A stretch of DNA of 12,276 bases from Clostridia bacterium (GCA_012520135.1 JAAYOX010000197.1:1-12276), one strand, 5' to 3'; numbered from the stretch's first letter, positions 1 to 7,346 are shown. Numbers and translations: made by a program. Notes: a model not told the origin generated them from the letters alone.

Positions 1-145
1 ATGCTTTGATCCTTTTACGCAGTAATGACTCCGCTGCTATTTCATCCAGATCAATATGGTTTACCACGGCAATTTCATTGGGTAAGATTCTTTGCACCAA
101 GTCTTTAGTTCGAGGATCTACACGACAGCGGCCTTGTATACTCAA
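1..145 (-). CDS. steA: SteA-like cytokinetic ring protein, N-terminal part only
   Basis: Open frame on the minus strand that runs off the left edge, so only about 48 N-terminal residues are visible (MSIQGRCRVD..., then RTKDLVQRILPNEIAVVNH, then DLDEIAAESLL). The pattern of a short beta strand, a D.RTK.LV.R motif, and an 'EIAV..H.DLDEIAAESL' segment is what I know from the start of the SteA/thiamin-pyrophosphokinase-like family that sits beside spo0A in many Clostridia. SteA acts at the division septum in actinobacteria; its role in Firmicutes is not established. I chose TTG at 143-145 because the GGTGAT of the upstream AGGGTGAT lies at ribosome-binding distance and the protein then begins exactly where family members do. 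GTG at 152-154 and TTG at 146-148 are in-frame alternatives. The C-terminal domain is outside the window, so the name rests on a short segment. Confidence 0.7.
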   Translation of the reverse strand, partial: MSIQGRCRVDPRTKDLVQRILPNEIAVVNHIDLDEIAAESLLRKRIKA

Positions 146-171
146 CAAAATCACCCTGGTTGTCTTTTTCC

Positions 172-198
172 CCACTTAACCTTATTATGGTTAAGTGG
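172..198 (-). promoter_or_regulatory. Perfect 10-bp inverted repeat in the steA leader
   Basis: Arms CCACTTAACC (172-181) and GGTTAAGTGG (189-198) are perfectly complementary around a 7-nt AT-rich loop. No T-tract follows on either strand, so it is not an intrinsic terminator. It lies 27-53 nt upstream of the proposed steA start, where it could be a repressor operator or an mRNA leader hairpin. Function unknown. Confidence 0.5.
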
Positions 199-212
199 TG
201 ATAAAGACATAC

Positions 213-239
213 AAAAAAACCTGCGTAAGTTGACGCAGG
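213..239 (-). terminator. Rho-independent terminator of spo0A
   Basis: Read on the minus strand, the stem CCTGCGT (233-239) pairs with ACGCAGG (220-226) around a 6-nt loop and is followed by seven T residues (213-219). It lies 154 bases past the spo0A stop codon and before the steA leader, and points in the direction that ends spo0A transcription. There is no comparable T-tract on the plus strand. Confidence 0.88.
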
Positions 240-270
240 CAGGATTTCTAGAAACTTGTTTCTTTATTTA

Positions 271-385
271 AGGTCTCTATGCTTGTCCGCTACGGCGAAG
301 CCCCTACGCCGTTACCGGCAGCAAGCTGCCGGCGACTGTGGGCACAACGCCCGCTCCGAAATCATCGAGACCTCTTATTTGTCAA
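271..385 (-). repeat. GC-rich structured repeat, copy 1 (MITE/REP-like), in the spo0A 3' UTR
   Basis: The 78-bp core at 281-358 is about 85% identical by eye to a second copy at 7462-7539. Inside it are an 8-bp palindromic hairpin (315-332, CCGGCAGC/GCTGCCGG around AA) and a second stem ACGGCG (292-297) with CGCCGT (307-312). The core is bracketed by an 11-bp imperfect inverted repeat (AGGTCTCTATG at 271-281 against CATCGAGACCT at 363-373, one mismatch). A 10-bp flank TATTTGTCAA (376-385) is shared exactly with copy 2. The GC content contrasts sharply with the AT-rich surroundings. It encodes no evident protein. It is most likely a small non-autonomous mobile element or a palindromic repeat family; I cannot name the family. 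Confidence 0.75.
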
Positions 386-393
386 AAACTACA

Positions 394-1158
394 CTAGCTG
401 ATTTTCGTTTGGATTCTGAGTTTATCGGCAACCATAGCGATAAACTCGGAATTGGTAGGTTTGCCTCTTTCCACGTTGATTGTGTATCCGAAGAAACGGT
501 TCATCATTTCCACATTGCCTCGATCCCAGGCTAGCTCTATGGCATGGCGGATAGCTCTTTCTACTCTGCTTGGTGTTGTTTGATATTTTTCCGCAATCAT
601 GGGATATAATTCTTTAGTGACAGCACCTAATAGACTAACATCATCAATAACCAACATAATAGCATCTCTTAGGTATTGATAACCTTTTATGTGAGCCGGA
701 ACGCCCATTTGGTGAATGATTTTGGTTACCTCTACATCCAGATTCTTAATCTTAATTGTATTTTGAACCGCTTTAACATGTCCTTTTGCCAATTGGCGAA
801 TACGGGTGCCTAATACATCCAAATCAAAAGGCTTCAATATGTAATAATCGGCACCTAGTTCAACGGTCCTTTTTGTCATAAATTCTTGTCCTAAGGTAGT
901 TAAAATAATGACTTTAGGGCGAACAGCTAATTCCATATTATTTAGATTTTCCAAGACGCCGATACCGTCTAAATGGGGCATAATAATGTCTAGGACAACT
1001 ACATCCGGTTCTTTTTCCTGAATCAGCTTTACAGCTTCCAAACCATTGTAAGCAACCCCTACGACTGAAAATTCTTGATTTTCTGCTAAATAATCTTGCA
1101 AGATGTCGCAAAATTCACGATTGTCATCGACAATCAGTACGTTAATTCTGTCTGCCAT
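394..1158 (-). CDS. spo0A: Spo0A, sporulation master response regulator
   Basis: 254 residues, close to the usual length. The N-terminal receiver domain (about 1-125) has the acidic pocket D11/D12, phospho-acceptor D57 (VVVLDIIMPHLDG), T87/T88 and K109 (LKPFD). A linker of about 15 residues follows. The C-terminal Spo0A DNA-binding domain (about 143-254) carries the diagnostic HIKGYQYLRDAI segment, the recognition-helix region TTPSRVERAIRHAIELAWDRG (about 194-214) and the conserved end (FFGYTINVERGKPTNSEFIA). Spo0A phosphorylated by the phosphorelay or by orphan kinases binds 0A boxes and starts sporulation. The ATG at 1156-1158 is preceded by a GGAGAGGCGGG purine stretch. Its neighbour spoIVB lies upstream and steA downstream, an arrangement conserved in spore-forming Firmicutes. 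Identity is secure. Confidence 0.98.
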   Translation of the reverse strand: MADRINVLIVDDNREFCDILQDYLAENQEFSVVGVAYNGLEAVKLIQEKEPDVVVLDIIMPHLDGIGVLENLNNMELAVRPKVIILTTLGQEFMTKRTVELGADYYILKPFDLDVLGTRIRQLAKGHVKAVQNTIKIKNLDVEVTKIIHQMGVPAHIKGYQYLRDAIMLVIDDVSLLGAVTKELYPMIAEKYQTTPSRVERAIRHAIELAWDRGNVEMMNRFFGYTINVERGKPTNSEFIAMVADKLRIQTKIS

Positions 1159-1213
1159 TAACTAAATCCCGCCTCTCCATCAAAAAAGTCGTTATACCAT
1201 TTATTGTTCTATG

Positions 1214-1241
1214 ATTTCGACGTAGAAAAGCTATCTCCTTC
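1214..1241 (-). promoter_or_regulatory. Sigma-H-like promoter of spo0A with overlapping 0A-like box
   Basis: On the minus strand GAAGGAGAT (1233-1241) resembles the sigma-H -35 element (AGGA core). It is followed by an 11-nt spacer and GTCGAAAT (1214-1221), one mismatch from RNNGAAT at -10. The motif CGTCGAA (1216-1222) differs from the 0A box TGTCGAA at one base and overlaps the -10. spo0A in Bacillus is driven from a sigma-H promoter with 0A boxes, so the location fits, but this is a by-eye motif match. Confidence 0.5.
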
Positions 1242-1281
1242 CTACTTATGGAAATTTATTCTCTTTTTATTGAATACCGAC

Positions 1282-1308
1282 AAAAAAACTCCGCCATTGG
1301 ACGGAGTT
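1282..1308 (-). terminator. Rho-independent terminator of spoIVB
   Basis: On the minus strand AACTCCG (1302-1308) pairs with CGGAGTT (1287-1293); the stem can extend by a G-T and a C-G pair to a CAAT loop. A run of seven T residues (1282-1288) follows. The hairpin starts within the spoIVB stop codon, so spoIVB transcription ends right at the end of the gene and separates it from spo0A. Confidence 0.88.
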
Positions 1309-2632
1309 AAGCGGCTTCTTTAGCGTCTTTAATTAAATCAGTCTCTGTTAACATCCATTCTGCCAAAATACCATAGCCCCGAGAAGGTTCATTTACCAAA
1401 ACATGAGTTACGGCACCAACAAGATAACCGTTTTGGATAATGGGACTGCCACTCATTCCTTGGATAATTCCTCCCGTTACCTCCAATAGACGAGGATCGG
1501 TAATCTTTATGACAAGGTTTTTGCCATGACTTAATCGTTGAGGATTAATCTTTTCTATCTCGATGGAAAATTTCTCTATTTTGTTCCCTTCTATAACGGT
1601 GAGTATCTCAGCAGGACCCAATTTTACTTGATGACCATAAGCTACAGGAAGGGGCTTGCGATAAATATCGTTTTTGATGGGCCGGTTCATAAAGCCGAAA
1701 ATGCCAAAATTAGTATTTTTCCGAATATCACCAAAGATTGTACCGGAGTTTTCAAATGTTCCAATTTTTTCCCCAGGCTGGCCACGTCGGGCTTGATGAA
1801 TGCCTTGGATGGCTGCATTAACTATTTTTCCGTCGCCATGAGCAATTTGTCTATTAATTTCTACGTCTGCAATTACATGACCAAGGGCACCATAAACCTG
1901 AGTCTCAGGATGATAAAAAGTTAATGTACCGACTCCGGCAGCATTGTCACGAATGTATAAACCGATGCGATAACGGTTTGTATCCCGGCATTTAACGGGA
2001 TTTACCATTAGTTTCTTTTGTTGATTTCCTCGCTTTATTTCCAAGGCAATTGGTTTACCTTTGCTGCCCATATTATTGATAATTTTCGCGGTCTCCTCAT
2101 CGGTAACTACAGGGGTACCGTTGACAGTTTCTATGATATCTCCCACCATAAGGCCTGCCTCTTCACCGGGCATGTGTTCTTTACCGGTTTCATCTTTTAC
2201 AGGGGCGAAGCCGATGACAGTAACGCCTTGTGTCTTTAATAAAATACCGATTGCATGGCCACCGGGCACTAATTCAATTCGTGGTTGAACATCTACATTA
2301 ACGTTTTTAACCGGAATGAACCCGAATAATTTTAGTTTTAAGTTTGCTTCTCCCGGCTTAACAGCAATAGGACAAGTGCCTGCTTGCAAAAAATTGGATA
2401 GATTATTAGAAGTATTAGTTAAATTTAATAGGTCTTTGGGATTAGAGTCGACTTCTACTTTTAACTTATCTGCCAGACAGGTAGGTAGTTTAAGATTAAT
2501 ACCCAATTCCTCTCCCACACCAAGTTTTAAAAATGTGGGCATTGAATAGAAACTTTTAAATTGCGGAGAAAAACTAATTAAAACCACTAAAATTGCCAAT
2601 ACTATACCTAACAAGGGTCTTCGCTGGGGCAC
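1307..2632 (-). CDS. spoIVB: SpoIVB, sporulation signalling serine protease
   Basis: 441 residues. In sporulation this forespore-made protease crosses the inner forespore membrane and cleaves SpoIVFA, releasing activation of pro-sigma-K in the mother cell. A hydrophobic N-terminal anchor (about 7-24) follows a basic start. A PDZ domain lies near 125-210 (GHAIGI..., then AGLMVGDIIETVNG at 159-172). The C-terminal SpoIVB peptidase S55 domain contains GALGHVI with H252, ITDP with D379, and GGIIQGMSGSP with S394. The spacings match the Bacillus triad H236/D363/S378 with a constant offset of 16, so the protease looks active. The start is GTG (2630-2632) with a strong AGGAGAGTGAT ribosome site. I found no convincing sigma-F/G promoter in the 210-base gap upstream, although one is expected from the family. 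Confidence 0.97.
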   Translation of the reverse strand: MPQRRPLLGIVLAILVVLISFSPQFKSFYSMPTFLKLGVGEELGINLKLPTCLADKLKVEVDSNPKDLLNLTNTSNNLSNFLQAGTCPIAVKPGEANLKLKLFGFIPVKNVNVDVQPRIELVPGGHAIGILLKTQGVTVIGFAPVKDETGKEHMPGEEAGLMVGDIIETVNGTPVVTDEETAKIINNMGSKGKPIALEIKRGNQQKKLMVNPVKCRDTNRYRIGLYIRDNAAGVGTLTFYHPETQVYGALGHVIADVEINRQIAHGDGKIVNAAIQGIHQARRGQPGEKIGTFENSGTIFGDIRKNTNFGIFGFMNRPIKNDIYRKPLPVAYGHQVKLGPAEILTVIEGNKIEKFSIEIEKINPQRLSHGKNLVIKITDPRLLEVTGGIIQGMSGSPIIQNGYLVGAVTHVLVNEPSRGYGILAEWMLTETDLIKDAKEAA

Positions 2633-2729
2633 TGAGGATCACTCTCCTGGTTTTGAAATGTTTTGTCCCATGTCCTTTTTAAATTGTCCCGGGAGTACCT
2701 CAGTTATAATCACAAAAACATCCCAAAGT

Positions 2730-2768
2730 CCTCAAACCCCAATTGAGGCGGCAGATTGAAATATCTGC
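2730..2768. repeat. Two small inverted repeats between recN and spoIVB
   Basis: CCTCAA/TTGAGG (2730-2735 with 2743-2748) and GCAGAT/ATCTGC (2751-2756 with 2763-2768) form two short hairpins just beyond the recN terminator. On the plus strand the second is followed by an A-run, not a T-run, so neither is a terminator by itself. They may only be part of the structured 3' end of the recN transcript or of the spoIVB control region. Confidence 0.35.
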
Positions 2769-2796
2769 AAAAAAAATGCGTCTTTCAAACGCATTT
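2769..2796 (-). terminator. Rho-independent terminator of the tlyA-recN unit
   Basis: On the minus strand AAATGCGT (2789-2796) pairs perfectly with ACGCATTT (2774-2781) around a 7-nt loop, and the stem leads into eight T residues (2769-2776). It lies about 50 bases past the recN stop codon. Confidence 0.88.
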
Positions 2797-2844
2797 CTGG
2801 TTACTGTCAAACTACATCTTACTAACCGGTGTTAATCGTGGGCT

Positions 2845-4539
2845 TCAGAGGAGCCTGGTTACTTGTGCTGCTTCTTCAATTAGACGTTCAGCATGTTTAA
2901 AGGCAGTGCTTACGTCACTTCTTCCACCTAGCATACGAGCAAGTTCTTCTACTTTTTCCCGCCCTTCAATCCTTTTGATGTTAGTGACGGTTCGTCCGAA
3001 ATCACTGTCCTTATAGAGAAGAAAATGGCTATCTCCAAAACTGGCAATCTGTGGCGAGTGGGTAATACAAAGGACTTGGCGGGATTGGGCTATTTGCACC
3101 AGCTTTTGACCGACTTTTAAAGCAGTTAATCCTCCGATACCGGAATCAGCTTCGTCGAAAACCATTGTCTCCACTGAATCAACCTGAGCCAGGATAGCCT
3201 TAAGAGCCAGCATTACCCGGGCCGTTTCTCCGCCGGAGGCAATCTTAGCCAAAGGTTTTGGTGGTTCGCCCAAGTTTGGACTAATGTAAAATTCAAGCTC
3301 ATCGAGGCCTGAGAGGGTTATTTTTGAGTTGCTCGTGATACGACACTCAAACTCAACTGCCGGCATATCCAACTGCCTCAGAGAATCTTGTATTTCTTTT
3401 TCCAATATGGCCGCTGCCTTGCGGCGGAGGCCGGATAATTCATGGGCAGCTTGATAGTACTCCTCTTCCAGATGCACTTTTTGTTGGCTTAATAATGCAA
3501 TTTTTCCTTCCTGTTGCTCCAACTCTGCTAAACTCTGCCGTATATCAGCCTGGTAGTTTAGGATGTCTTCAATTGTTGCTCCATACTTCCGTTTTAATCG
3601 TCCTAACAACTCCAGCCGTTCTACAACCTCTTCCAGTTCGTTGCTATCGAAATCTGCATTGGCAAGATAATCCTGCAACTGCCTGGCTACTTCCTCCAAT
3701 TGATACAGGCAACTCTGACTTAATGAGATGATATCCTTAAAGCGATCGTCAATAGGAACTAGCTGTTCCAGCATAGCTATGCCTTGACTTAATTGATCAT
3801 AAGCAGACACCTGAGACATACCTTTAAAAAGTAACTCATATGCCTGGGAAGTACCTGTCAGTAATTTTTCAGAGTTTTGCAGAATTTTCTTTCGCTGTAA
3901 AAGTTCTTCTTCTTCCCCGTCACGAAGCTGTGCTTGCTCGATTTCAGTCAGTTGAAATTGATAGTAGGAAATCATTTTTTCCCGTTCAGCGGGATCACCA
4001 TGCAGAGCATTCAACTCTGCCTGAACTTTTTGCAATTGATTATATAGATTTTTTACCCGTTCTGAAACACCTGAAAGCTGAGCTCCACCTCGCAAATCTA
4101 ACATATGTAGTTGTTTCTCAGGCAGGAGCAAAGACAGTTGTTCATTTTGTCCATGAATATCTACTAACAAGCTGCCTACCATCTGAAACATGTTCAAGGG
4201 AACGATTTTACCATTGATGCGGCAGTAATTTTTGCCGTTTTTAACAATCTCCCGGGACAGCATCATACTGTTATCAGGAGATGCCTCTAGGCCCAGTTCC
4301 TCTAATAAATGGGCAACTTCCTCATGTTCATAGGTGAAGTAGCCTTCCACCACTGCCCGGTCTGAACCGGTTCTGATATATTGACCGGAGGCACGTTCTC
4401 CCAATAGTAAGCCTAGCGCATCAACAATCAGGGATTTTCCGGCTCCTGTTTCTCCTGTCATTATATTCAGACCCGGATGGAAATCAAGGCAAGCCCTTTC
4501 CACCAGAGCAAAATTCTCGATACGCAGTTGTTCCAGCAA
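2845..4539 (-). CDS. recN: RecN, SMC-like DNA repair ATPase
   Basis: 564 residues, typical for RecN. It is an SMC-related ATPase that holds DNA ends together early in double-strand break repair, in the cytoplasm on the nucleoid. The N-terminal half-ATPase has Walker A GETGAGKS (29-36) and the conserved DIHGQNEQLSLL (127-138). The middle (about 155-390) is two coiled-coil stretches rich in E, Q, L and K. The C-terminal half has the ABC signature SGGE (435-438), Walker B MVFDEADSGIGG (459-470), the H-loop histidine in CITHSPQIA (H494) and the family end motif ARMLGG (534-539). The start is TTG (4537-4539), which matches the family N terminus MLxELRIxNFAL, with a GGGGG ribosome site 7 nt before it. 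It sits 24 nt after argR, as in many Firmicutes, and is the last gene of its unit. Confidence 0.98.
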   Translation of the reverse strand: MLEQLRIENFALVERACLDFHPGLNIMTGETGAGKSLIVDALGLLLGERASGQYIRTGSDRAVVEGYFTYEHEEVAHLLEELGLEASPDNSMMLSREIVKNGKNYCRINGKIVPLNMFQMVGSLLVDIHGQNEQLSLLLPEKQLHMLDLRGGAQLSGVSERVKNLYNQLQKVQAELNALHGDPAEREKMISYYQFQLTEIEQAQLRDGEEEELLQRKKILQNSEKLLTGTSQAYELLFKGMSQVSAYDQLSQGIAMLEQLVPIDDRFKDIISLSQSCLYQLEEVARQLQDYLANADFDSNELEEVVERLELLGRLKRKYGATIEDILNYQADIRQSLAELEQQEGKIALLSQQKVHLEEEYYQAAHELSGLRRKAAAILEKEIQDSLRQLDMPAVEFECRITSNSKITLSGLDELEFYISPNLGEPPKPLAKIASGGETARVMLALKAILAQVDSVETMVFDEADSGIGGLTALKVGQKLVQIAQSRQVLCITHSPQIASFGDSHFLLYKDSDFGRTVTNIKRIEGREKVEELARMLGGRSDVSTAFKHAERLIEEAAQVTRLL

Positions 4540-4563
4540 GGTTCAGCCCCCGTTTCCGCTATT

Positions 4564-5016
4564 CTAATCCAGCAAATTAATCAGAGTTCGGTAGATTTTT
4601 TCAACTGCTGACTTAGGTTTTACTACCACCAAAATAGTATCATCACCCGCCACCGTGCCCAGCACTTCCTCCCAGTCTGAATAGTCTAAGCAGGCAGCCA
4701 CCGCATGGGCATTACCGGTTAAAGTGCGAATGACAATAATGTTTTCGCTGTAGTCAACATTTACTACTGAGTCCCTGAATACTTTATGTAATCTTACCAG
4801 GGGATTTGGGGTTCTGGTATCTGCCGGTAGAGCATAACGATACAAATTGTCCTCAGAAGGCACTTTAATAAGCCCCAGTTCCTTGATGTCTCTGGATATA
4901 GTTGCTTGGGTAACTTTAAAACCTTCGACAGCAAGGGCTTTAACTAATTCATCTTGGGTGCAGATTACCTGCTGGGTAATGATATCAACAATTTTTCTCT
5001 GCCTTTCTGTTTTCAA
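4564..5016 (-). CDS. argR: ArgR, arginine repressor
   Basis: 150 residues, normal for ArgR/AhrC. The N-terminal winged helix-turn-helix (about 1-70) contains TQDELVKAL and the recognition part VTQATISRDIKELGLIKV (35-52). The C-terminal oligomerisation and arginine-binding domain (about 75-150) has GNAHAVAACLD (101-111) and GTVAGDDTILVVV (120-132), whose paired aspartates contact L-arginine in the hexamer. With arginine bound it represses arginine biosynthesis genes and activates catabolic ones. Placement between a methylase gene and recN is the classic Firmicute argR-recN pair. The start is TTG (5014-5016) with an AAGGTGGT ribosome site. I saw no clear ARG-box palindrome in the window, so nothing here points to local autoregulation. 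Confidence 0.97.
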   Translation of the reverse strand: MKTERQRKIVDIITQQVICTQDELVKALAVEGFKVTQATISRDIKELGLIKVPSEDNLYRYALPADTRTPNPLVRLHKVFRDSVVNVDYSENIIVIRTLTGNAHAVAACLDYSDWEEVLGTVAGDDTILVVVKPKSAVEKIYRTLINLLD

Positions 5017-5037
5017 ATAGTACCACCACCTTAAACC

Positions 5038-5607
5038 TTAACCAATCTTTTGCAGACCTATGTTAAAGGGAGCATGTTCAGGACGATTAATAAACCTCAG
5101 CTTAACTACTCGCCATTCTTCAGTGGGAAGACCGGCAATAAACCGTTCCAAGCTTGTCCATTCCTCTGCTCCGCCTGGATGACCTACATAAACGGTCATT
5201 ACAATTAATCCATTTGGTACCAGCAAAGTCATTCCGGCTTTTAAAGCTTCAATAGTGGTTTCAGGTCGGGTGATAATAGTTTTATCACCTCGAGGACGGT
5301 ATCCCAGATTAAACACCATGGCATTGATCGGTGATTGAATATATTCCAATAAACGTTCATGACCGGCAGCGATTAACCGGACCCTATCTGCCAAACCCAG
5401 CTTAACGAGACGTTTTTTCGTTTCTTCCAATGCCTCCTGTTGGATGTCAAAGGCAAATACCCGTCCGGAAGGGCCTACCCTTTCAGCCAGTAATGCCGTA
5501 TCGTAGCCATTACCTGCAGTAGCATCAACGGCCACCATGCCAGGAGCGAGGAACTCTTTCAGCCACCAGTGAGAGACGGCAACGGGACTGGTGAACAGAC
5601 TAGTCAT
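5038..5607 (-). CDS. mnmM: MnmM/YtqB-family SAM-dependent tRNA methyltransferase
   Basis: 189 residues, the usual size for the YtqB family (once called putative rRNA methylase). It has a class I Rossmann methyltransferase fold: motif I VAVDATAGNGYDT (25-37), the acidic end of strand 2 in VFAFDIQQEAL, and the family-specific NLGYRPRGDK (about 100-109) and VGHPGG segments. Family members in Bacillus and Staphylococcus methylate 5-aminomethyl-2-thiouridine at tRNA wobble position 34 to give mnm5s2U, replacing the MnmC methylase of proteobacteria. That function is inferred from family membership. The ATG (5605-5607) overlaps the end of nadK by 8 bases and has a GGAGGG ribosome site inside nadK, so translation is probably coupled. 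Confidence 0.87.
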   Translation of the reverse strand: MTSLFTSPVAVSHWWLKEFLAPGMVAVDATAGNGYDTALLAERVGPSGRVFAFDIQQEALEETKKRLVKLGLADRVRLIAAGHERLLEYIQSPINAMVFNLGYRPRGDKTIITRPETTIEALKAGMTLLVPNGLIVMTVYVGHPGGAEEWTSLERFIAGLPTEEWRVVKLRFINRPEHAPFNIGLQKIG

Positions 5608-6451
5608 TTGAAGTACCCTCCTGCAATTTATCTCTTAAAACTGCAAAAAAGGTCCTGCTCTTCAACCGCACCAAACGAGTATAAAAAGGTGCTTTCCGGA
5701 CAGTCACCACATCACCGTGTTTTAAAAAAACGCCCTGTTGACCGTCTACCGTTAACATTGCTTCTACACCTTGAGTGATCATAGAAATACTTACCTTCTC
5801 CGTGGGGGAAATAACCATTGGCCGGGAATATAAATTATGAGGGCAGATCGGAGTTAAGATCATGGCCTCCAATTCAGGACTGACAATAGGTCCCCCGGCT
5901 GACAGGCAATAGGCGGTTGAACCCGTGGGGGATGAAACAATTACTCCGTCGGCCGGAAAAGTATCCACATACTGACCTGATACCGAGACGGTAAGTCGAA
6001 CCATACGAGAGAAGGCACCTTTAGTAATGACCATATCATTCAAGGCATGAAAAATTTCCGGCTCGGCCTCATTCCGTCTAACTTCCGCTTCCAACATCAT
6101 TCTATTTTCAAACTGAATATCCTGTTGGGCCAAAGCATCTAATCCCTGCTGCAATCCGGACAGTTCAATCCCTGTCAGAAAGCCCAAGTGTCCTAAATTC
6201 ACACCCAATAAAGGAATACCCAAGGGAGCCAATTTTCGGGCTACACTTAAAAAAGTGCCATCGCCCCCCAAAACAAGTACACAATCCAGGTTATTTTGAG
6301 CCCATATAGTAAGGGGATGGTTATTCAAGTAACTATCCAATTGTTCACAGATTACCAATTCAATCCCTGTTTCTGCGGCCCAATTGGCAATATATTGAGC
6401 TACCGATGCTGCTTTTGGCTTTTCAGGATTAGTTACCATACCTATTCTCAT
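5600..6451 (-). CDS. nadK: NAD kinase
   Basis: 283 residues from the start I chose. It phosphorylates NAD+ to NADP+ using ATP or inorganic polyphosphate, in the cytoplasm. Diagnostic motifs are LVLGGDGTFLSVAR (GGDGT catalytic loop), the glycine-rich NLGHLGFLTG, ALNDMVITKGAFSRMVRL, and PTGSTAYCLSAGGPIVSP, the NAD site. I place the start at ATG 6449-6451 (MRIGMVTNPEKPKA) because NadK proteins begin with this strand. An in-frame ATG at 6488-6490 would add 13 unusual residues and has no ribosome site, whereas a GGGG stretch precedes the chosen ATG at a somewhat long distance (12 nt). tlyA lies just upstream and mnmM overlaps downstream. tlyA-nadK-argR-recN is a conserved Firmicute cluster. Confidence 0.96.
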   Translation of the reverse strand: MRIGMVTNPEKPKAASVAQYIANWAAETGIELVICEQLDSYLNNHPLTIWAQNNLDCVLVLGGDGTFLSVARKLAPLGIPLLGVNLGHLGFLTGIELSGLQQGLDALAQQDIQFENRMMLEAEVRRNEAEPEIFHALNDMVITKGAFSRMVRLTVSVSGQYVDTFPADGVIVSSPTGSTAYCLSAGGPIVSPELEAMILTPICPHNLYSRPMVISPTEKVSISMITQGVEAMLTVDGQQGVFLKHGDVVTVRKAPFYTRLVRLKSRTFFAVLRDKLQEGTSND

Positions 6452-6510
6452 AATAAGATATTGCCCCTTTTCTCCAGACTGGTAAAACATGAGCTAATGT
6501 CAGGAGGATA

Positions 6511-7317
6511 TTATATTAAAGAATTGTGGGCTGCTTCCACCGTAGCTTGGACCAAGGAAACTTCAGGCAAGTCTGGAGTTTGGCCTTTCGTAAGCCAAAG
6601 GAGATACTCAATATTCCCTTCCGGTCCGGTAATTGGTGAATAATCCAAACCTCCCACATGAAGGCCTAGCTCAACTGCTTTGTGCATTACTTGCAAGATC
6701 ACGTCTTGATGAACTTTAGGGTCTTTCACTACCCCGTGCTTACCTATTTTATCTCTGCCGGCTTCAAATTGAGGCTTAATGAGCAATATATAATCGGCTG
6801 TGTCTTTAGCTAAAGCTACTACGGCAGGTAAAATCAAACTTAGAGAAATGAAAGAGACATCAACGGTAACTACGTCTACCGGTTCACCGCCAATATCCGC
6901 TAAGGTGAGATAACGGGCGTTTGTTCTTTCCAGAGTGGTTAACCTGGGATCCTGCCTAAGTTTCCAGGCTAACTGACCATAGCCTACATCAACTGCTATC
7001 ACCCGCTGGGCGCCGTTTTGTAAAGCGCAGTCAGTAAAACCACCGGTGGATGCTCCTACATCAAGAACAGTTTTCCCCTTTAAACTCACCGGAAACACAG
7101 CTAATGCTTTCTCCAATTTCAGGCCACCCCTGCTGACATAAGGAAGATCTTGACCGGTTATAGTGATGTCAGCATTAACGGGGATTTTTGTGCCTGCCTT
7201 GTCCTCCTTTTGGCCGTCCACCAGCACCCTGCCTGCCATAATGGCCCCTTGAGCTTTTTGCCTGGTGGGAAACAGCCCTCTATCTACCAATACCAGATCC
7301 AGCCTTTTTTTCTCCAA
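6511..7317 (-). CDS. tlyA: TlyA-family rRNA 2'-O-methyltransferase (S4 plus FtsJ domains)
   Basis: 268 residues. An N-terminal S4 RNA-binding domain (RLDLVLVDRGLFPTRQKAQ, then GRVLVDG; about 5-60) is followed by the VSRGGLKLEKAL linker (61-72) and an FtsJ-type methyltransferase domain. The domain has motif I VLDVGASTGGFTDCALQ (84-100), AVDVGYGQLAWKLR, VDVSFISL and the catalytic lysine segment LLIKPQFEAGRD. Family members 2'-O-methylate cytidines in 16S and 23S rRNA and affect capreomycin sensitivity. The 'hemolysin' name is historical. The start is TTG (7315-7317) preceded by AGGAAG at 7-nt spacing. A good promoter sits about 30 nt upstream, so this is the first gene of the tlyA-nadK-mnmM-argR-recN unit. 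Confidence 0.95.
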   Translation of the reverse strand: MEKKRLDLVLVDRGLFPTRQKAQGAIMAGRVLVDGQKEDKAGTKIPVNADITITGQDLPYVSRGGLKLEKALAVFPVSLKGKTVLDVGASTGGFTDCALQNGAQRVIAVDVGYGQLAWKLRQDPRLTTLERTNARYLTLADIGGEPVDVVTVDVSFISLSLILPAVVALAKDTADYILLIKPQFEAGRDKIGKHGVVKDPKVHQDVILQVMHKAVELGLHVGGLDYSPITGPEGNIEYLLWLTKGQTPDLPEVSLVQATVEAAHNSLI

Positions 7318-7346
7318 AACTTATCTTCCTTTCCACATCTATCAAT

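Noticed and set aside
256..534. Plus-strand open frame across repeat copy 1 and the spo0A 3' end
   Set aside because: It is antisense to spo0A for a third of its length and otherwise translates the repeat; there is no family resemblance.
2633..2760. Sigma-F/G or sigma-A promoter for spoIVB
   Set aside because: TATAAC near 2702-2707 lacks a -35 at proper spacing and no GHATR/CATNHTA pair fits; a forespore promoter is expected but I could not point to it.
6452..6490. Upstream ATG extension of nadK by 13 residues
   Set aside because: It has no ribosome site, and the extra residues precede the standard NadK first strand.
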